DNA of 9,628 nt. It comes from Gallionella sp. Its GTDB lineage: Bacteria; Pseudomonadota; Gammaproteobacteria; Burkholderiales; Gallionellaceae. This document shows positions 6,713-9,628 of this stretch, piece by piece (position 1 is the first letter of the stretch; every line of letters starts with the position of its first letter). The stretch covers positions 1 through 9,628 of the forward strand of contig JANYHX010000293.1 in assembly GCA_025362155.1 (NCBI GenBank), read 5' to 3'. The notes below the pieces were generated by a model, which worked only from the letters and a program-made list of their open reading frames with translations, was not told the DNA's origin and ran no database searches. The translations under genes were made by a program, and so were the position numbers.

Positions 6713-7480
6713 ATAATCCTGACGGGTGGGCCGAACCATGATATCGCTGATATGGACATGAGGCGGTTGAGATACGATGTAGTGGATTGTGTTTGCCACA
6801 TCTGCGCCGCACAACAAAGGGCCGAATTTATTTTCGAAGTTCTGCACCATATCGTCACTGTAACCCGCGCCATCCTGAAACCCGCTGATCACGATGCCCG
6901 GCTCCACCAGGGACACGCGTACGCCTTTGGGCCCCACCTCGCGACGCAGACCCTCGGCCAGTGCATGGACGGCAAATTTGGTGGCACCATAAACGGCGCT
7001 GAACGGCGAGATGTTACGCCCCACCACGGAGCCGATGATGACGATATCCGCAGCCTGTTTGGGGTAATTGGTTTGCTGCGCATCGACCATTTGCTGCGCA
7101 GCTTTTTGCAGCAGAGCCAATGTTCCTGTGACATTAAGTTTGAGTATTTTTTCGAACTCGGACAAATCCGCGTCCTTGACTGAGCCGCCCAAGCCACGCC
7201 CGGCGTTTGCAACGACGATATCGGCTGGCTTGCCAAAACGCTCGACCGCCAAGGCAAAGAGCCTCTCGATCAGTGTACTTTCAGTAGCATCACCTGCCAT
7301 GCCGCAGAAAACCTCTCCCAACTCTAGTTCAAGTGCCCGAAGTTTCTCTGCATTGCGGCCATTGCCTACTACACCGTAACCGCTGGAAATAAATTTTCTT
7401 GCTGTCGCTTCCCCAATGCCGGAGGTTGCGCCGGTTATGATCGCGATGCGCGGATAGGGAGGGTTTATGTCATTACTCAT
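6707..7480 (-). CDS. short-chain dehydrogenase/reductase, YdfG-like
   Basis: A cytosolic NAD(P)-dependent oxidoreductase of the classical SDR family. It has 257 residues. The cofactor loop TGATSGIG is at residues 16-23, the structural motif NAG at 92-94, the catalytic Ser at 151 (IIGSVVG), and Tyr164 and Lys168 in YGATK. Arg42 in NGRNAEKL, just after the second beta strand, favours NADP over NAD. The C-terminal ISDIMVRPTRQDYP resembles YdfG-type enzymes (3-hydroxy acid or serine/malonic semialdehyde reductases), but the substrate cannot be read from the sequence. It stands apart from its neighbours, with 245 bp upstream to a divergent gene. No clear ribosome-binding site precedes the ATG at 7480. 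Confidence 0.9.
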   Translation of the reverse strand: MSNDINPPYPRIAIITGATSGIGEATARKFISSGYGVVGNGRNAEKLRALELELGEVFCGMAGDATESTLIERLFALAVERFGKPADIVVANAGRGLGGSVKDADLSEFEKILKLNVTGTLALLQKAAQQMVDAQQTNYPKQAADIVIIGSVVGRNISPFSAVYGATKFAVHALAEGLRREVGPKGVRVSLVEPGIVISGFQDGAGYSDDMVQNFENKFGPLLCGADVANTIHYIVSQPPHVHISDIMVRPTRQDYP

Positions 7481-7725
7481 TTGTAAATTGCGCAGGTAAA
7501 TGTCTTGTTATGGGAGGGTGAGTGCTGCGAGCCTGGAATTATCATTCAGCAGTCCAACCTCGCTTAATATCAGTGGACAGAACTACGTTTTCTCGCAAAG
7601 CAGAATAACATGGGGCTAACACAATCCGCAAAAAAAGCTCCATAACCCCCTGCTTGTTACCTTACGCTAATATAATATTGAGCAGCAAAGTTGATTTTTA
7701 AGGCATAGCCTGGGTGGCATTACAC
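7481..7725. promoter_or_regulatory. divergent intergenic region with a perfect -10 box for the YvlD-like gene
   Basis: This 245-bp gap lies between two outward-facing genes and holds no convincing gene. On the plus strand a consensus TATAAT (7671-7676) lies about 50 bp before the YvlD-like start. TTGTTA (7654-7659) is only 11 bp upstream of it, too close for a -35, and the position 17 bp upstream is not -35-like, so the box may need an activator or be chance. GGGTGG (7712-7717) is a likely ribosome-binding site. GTTATGG (7507-7513) and CCATAAC (7640-7646) are inverted copies far apart; I attach no function. No promoter for the dehydrogenase is obvious. Confidence 0.4.
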
Positions 7726-8127
7726 ATGACGAACAACATAATTGAATTCCTTGCCCATTGGGGAATCACGGCATTATCGCTATGGATTGCTGGTTTTATA
7801 TTCCACGGCATTTCGTTTACCAATAAAAAATCGCTACTTATCGCCGCTCTACTGCTGGGCTTAGCCAACGCGATTATCAGACCAATCGTCATCCTGCTGA
7901 CCATCCCGCTGACCATTTTCAGCTTCGGATTTTTCCTGCTGGTGATTAATGCATTGATGATGCTGTTGGTGTCCACACTAGTCTCAGGTTTCAAGGTATC
8001 GGGATTCTGGACGGCTTTTTTTGCGAGTATCTTTATTGCAGTTCTCAGTTTTTTCGTAGGGCTGTTCATTTTCCAAGCAGGCGACAATCCGATAGTTATC
8101 CCCACCCATCAGACAATATTCATCTGA
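7726..8127 (+). CDS. YvlD/phage holin 4-2 family membrane protein
   Basis: A small inner-membrane protein of the family known as phage holin family 4-2 (B. subtilis YvlD type). These are mostly ordinary chromosomal proteins of unknown role, and nothing here suggests a phage. It has 133 residues and four hydrophobic segments, roughly 9-29, 36-58, 62-88 and 93-116. The family signature is clear: LGLANAIIRPIVILLTIPLT (44-63), FGFFLLVINALMMLLVS (67-83) and GFKVSGFWTAFFASI (88-102). I take the ATG at 7726 because GGGTGG lies eight bases before it and the homology begins soon after. A GTG four codons earlier (7714) is possible but overlaps that site. The last 15 residues after the fourth helix are a polar tail. 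Confidence 0.88.
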   Translation: MTNNIIEFLAHWGITALSLWIAGFIFHGISFTNKKSLLIAALLLGLANAIIRPIVILLTIPLTIFSFGFFLLVINALMMLLVSTLVSGFKVSGFWTAFFASIFIAVLSFFVGLFIFQAGDNPIVIPTHQTIFI

Positions 8128-8184
8128 AGGACAAGAACCTCGCACATCATCATGGACTACCTGAATCAGCTTCAATGACTCGCC

Positions 8185-8383
8185 ATGATAGTCACTGTTA
8201 TCTCCGCGTGGCTGGTGGCATCACAGGCAAAATGCACGCAATATCGGTTTCTGGTGCTTCCTGGTCAGCAACGGTCTGTGGATTGTCTGGGGTTGGAATG
8301 ACCATGCTTATGCGCTTGTCATCCTTCAGATCGCTTTGGCAATCTTGAACATACGCGGAGCCTACAAGAACGAGCCGAAGTAA
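8185..8383 (+). pseudogene. small membrane protein gene broken by a single-base frameshift
   Basis: Two adjacent frames together spell one small hydrophobic protein. From ATG 8185 the frame reads MIVTVISAWLVASQA. The frame shifted by one continues NARNIGFWCFLVSNGLW and then ALVILQIALAILNIRGAY up to TAA (8381-8383). Removing one A from the AAAA run (8229-8232) joins them into a 65-residue protein with two or three membrane helices and a short charged tail, KNEPK. As written, the first frame ends after 37-38 codons in unrelated sequence. The tryptophan-rich FLVSNGLWIVWGW stretch (from about 8258) recalls small bacterial membrane proteins with a FLxSNxxWxxxGW pattern; I cannot name a function. 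A TGA lies just before the ATG in frame, so no longer start exists. It could be a true mutation or a sequencing error. Confidence 0.6.
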
Positions 8384-8415
8384 CCTGTCAAAACCCCCGA
8401 AATATCCACGCAATG

Positions 8416-9171
8416 TCAGCCTGTCTTTCGCGCATTCAACCACCACGCCGTCAGCACGCCCGTCGCAGCCATTGCCCAAACTACTGTCGCCCCACTCGGC
8501 AGGTCGAACCATGCCGATAGCAATAAACCCACCGCATAACCACTGATGCCTACTACAAAAGCGTGCAGGTTACGGCGGTGTTTGATGCGGTAGGTGGCGA
8601 GTGCCGGCACAATCAGGCTGGCGAACACCAGATATACGCCGACCAGTTGCACCGATGCGGTGACGGCCAAGGCAAATAGCCCGTAGAAACCAAGGTTGCG
8701 GGTTTTCAGCTTGGTCCATTGCCACAGCGCAAGCAGGATGACGGTCAACAAAGCCGTAGCGATCAGTTGGTTGGAACTGACCCAAAGAATTTGCCCCACT
8801 AGTAAGTCTTTGAGATGTTCGCCTGCGTGCACATCGCGACTCATCAGCAATATCCCCCCACTGGCGGCGAGCACGAAAGTCAAACCTATACAGGCTTCCT
8901 TAACCTCGTCCAGACTACTCTCTATCCACGCCAGCAATGCGGCGCCACACAGCGCGCTGGCGGCAGCGATCAATTGCACCAGCAGTGGCTGATCGCTGAG
9001 ATTCAGCAACGCAGCGATGATGACACCGAGACCGGCGATTTGCGCGACCGCAAGATCGGCAAAAATGACGCCGCGCTCCAACACTTTCATGCCGAACGGG
9101 ATGTGCGTAGCGAGTACCAGTAGTCCCGCGATGAATGCCGGTAATAAAATGTCCAGTTCAATTTCGTTCAT
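8416..9171 (-). CDS. metal ABC transporter permease, ZnuB-like (ABC-3 family)
   Basis: The inner-membrane channel subunit of a zinc- or manganese-type ABC importer. It has 251 residues with about seven or eight hydrophobic segments spread over the whole length. Family landmarks are ERGVIFADLAVAQIAGLGV (residues 32-50), the cytoplasmic coupling region KDLLVGQILWVSSNQ (121-135), VQLVGVYLVFASLIVPALAT (174-193) and DLPSGATVVWAMA (223-235). The ATG at 9171 overlaps the stop of the binding-protein gene in an ATGA, so the two are translationally coupled. No ATPase gene lies downstream; it must be upstream beyond the right edge or elsewhere. The gene ends 32 bp from the convergent frameshifted gene. 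Metal specificity cannot be told from the permease. Confidence 0.9.
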   Translation of the reverse strand: MNEIELDILLPAFIAGLLVLATHIPFGMKVLERGVIFADLAVAQIAGLGVIIAALLNLSDQPLLVQLIAAASALCGAALLAWIESSLDEVKEACIGLTFVLAASGGILLMSRDVHAGEHLKDLLVGQILWVSSNQLIATALLTVILLALWQWTKLKTRNLGFYGLFALAVTASVQLVGVYLVFASLIVPALATYRIKHRRNLHAFVVGISGYAVGLLLSAWFDLPSGATVVWAMAATGVLTAWWLNARKTG

Positions 9172-9628
9172 TTCAGTCCTACCAATAAACGCTGAATGGT
9201 GTCGTCAAACATCGTGAATAAATCGGTCGCCTGGGGTGTGCCGCCCACGGTAAACGGCAGCATCACGGCTGGGATATGCGTGCGCGCCGCAATCCATTCC
9301 GAGGAGCGCTCATTCTGATAGGCGGCGCGCAGCACCATGCGCGCCGGATATTGTTGCAAATCATTCAACACTTTTCCCAGATAGGCTGCGCTGGGTTCCA
9401 TGCCGGGCTTGGGTTCCAGCTCGGCGACTTGTTCCAGTCCCAGCCAGTTATTCAGGTAGGGAAAGCCACGGTGTTGCACGATAATGGCTATGCCCTTCAG
9501 GGGCGCGGCCTGCTTCTCCCAACGTGCGATGGCCACACGCCATTGCTGATTGAACGTCACGAGCTGTTGTTGGTAGTATGCAGTGTTGGCCGAATCAAGC
9601 TGGATCAGGCGTTTGTTGAGGGCTTCCG
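9168..9628 (-). CDS. metal ABC transporter substrate-binding protein, ZnuA-like (5' part outside window)
   Basis: The C-terminal 152 residues of a periplasmic cluster A-I (ZnuA-like) metal-binding protein that would deliver ions to the coupled permease. The frame is open to the right edge, so the GTG at 9560 is an internal Val and not a start. A helical segment with many Gln residues comes first. Next are IAIIVQHRGFPYLNNWLGLE with a candidate metal-binding His (codon 9471-9473) and the family's LEPKPGMEPSAAYLGKVL. The end, LPFTVGGTPQATDLFTMFDD, departs from the usual ZnuA second-lobe pattern, and no His-rich loop is visible in this part. A signal peptide and the first metal ligands would lie outside the window. 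It ends in an ATGA overlap with the permease gene. Confidence 0.85.
   Translation of the reverse strand, partial: EALNKRLIQLDSANTAYYQQQLVTFNQQWRVAIARWEKQAAPLKGIAIIVQHRGFPYLNNWLGLEQVAELEPKPGMEPSAAYLGKVLNDLQQYPARMVLRAAYQNERSSEWIAARTHIPAVMLPFTVGGTPQATDLFTMFDDTIQRLLVGLK

Noticed and set aside
7698..8105. Open frame of 135 codons on the minus strand opposite the YvlD-like gene
   Set aside because: It is an antisense shadow; the plus-strand frame has clear family motifs and membrane helices.
7726..8127. Phage holin implying a prophage
   Set aside because: The family name is historical; no phage genes are nearby and YvlD-type proteins are normal chromosomal genes.
8198..8512. Open frame of 104 codons on the minus strand across the frameshifted gene and the permease end
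   Set aside because: It has no family features and overlaps two better-supported reading frames, one of them in another frame on the same strand.
9168..9560. Stand-alone 130-residue gene starting at GTG 9560
   Set aside because: The frame continues to the window edge with matching coding sequence, so the GTG is an internal Val of the ZnuA-like protein.

Overview
The window looks like chromosomal DNA of a Gram-negative betaproteobacterium, probably of the Nitrosomonadales/Gallionellaceae type. This is an inference from the gene order gloB / methyltransferase / rnhA / dnaQ, from betaproteobacterial-looking proteins and from a moderately high G+C. Nearly all of it is ordinary housekeeping sequence. 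I see no complete insertion sequence, prophage, CRISPR array or toxin-antitoxin pair.

Left block (1-4820, all minus strand): six genes read right to left, namely a YafS-like methyltransferase, RNase HI (rnhA), DNA polymerase III epsilon (dnaQ), a membrane-anchored alpha/beta hydrolase, D-lactate dehydrogenase (ldhA) and an HI0933/YhiN-type flavoprotein cut by the left edge. Each gene overlaps the next, four times by an ATGA stop/start and once by 8 nt (rnhA/dnaQ), so this reads as one translationally coupled operon. It is divergent from gloB (4871-5662, plus) across only 50 bp. GloB produces D-lactate and LdhA interconverts D-lactate and pyruvate, so the two ends of the block touch the same metabolite.

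Middle (5663-6612): gloB is followed by a 144-nt element that folds back on itself over its whole length and ends in perfect 11-bp inverted repeats. A well-formed promoter with a GC-rich discriminator and a complete tRNA-Ser(GGA) gene with encoded CCA come next. Directly behind the tRNA, on the other strand, lies a PhnD-like periplasmic binding protein that seems to have lost about 100 central residues in frame; a perfect 12-bp palindrome sits at the presumed junction.

Right block (6707-9628): a YdfG-like short-chain dehydrogenase (minus); a 245-bp intergenic stretch; a YvlD/holin-4-like four-helix membrane protein (plus); a small membrane-protein gene broken by one extra A (plus); and the end of a metal ABC transporter operon (minus). 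That operon consists of a ZnuA-like binding protein, cut by the right edge, coupled by ATGA to a ZnuB-like permease.

The items that deserve a second look are the 144-nt fold-back element, the internally deleted PhnD-like gene, the frameshifted small membrane protein and the N-terminally extended RNase HI. I found no convincing new multi-gene system.
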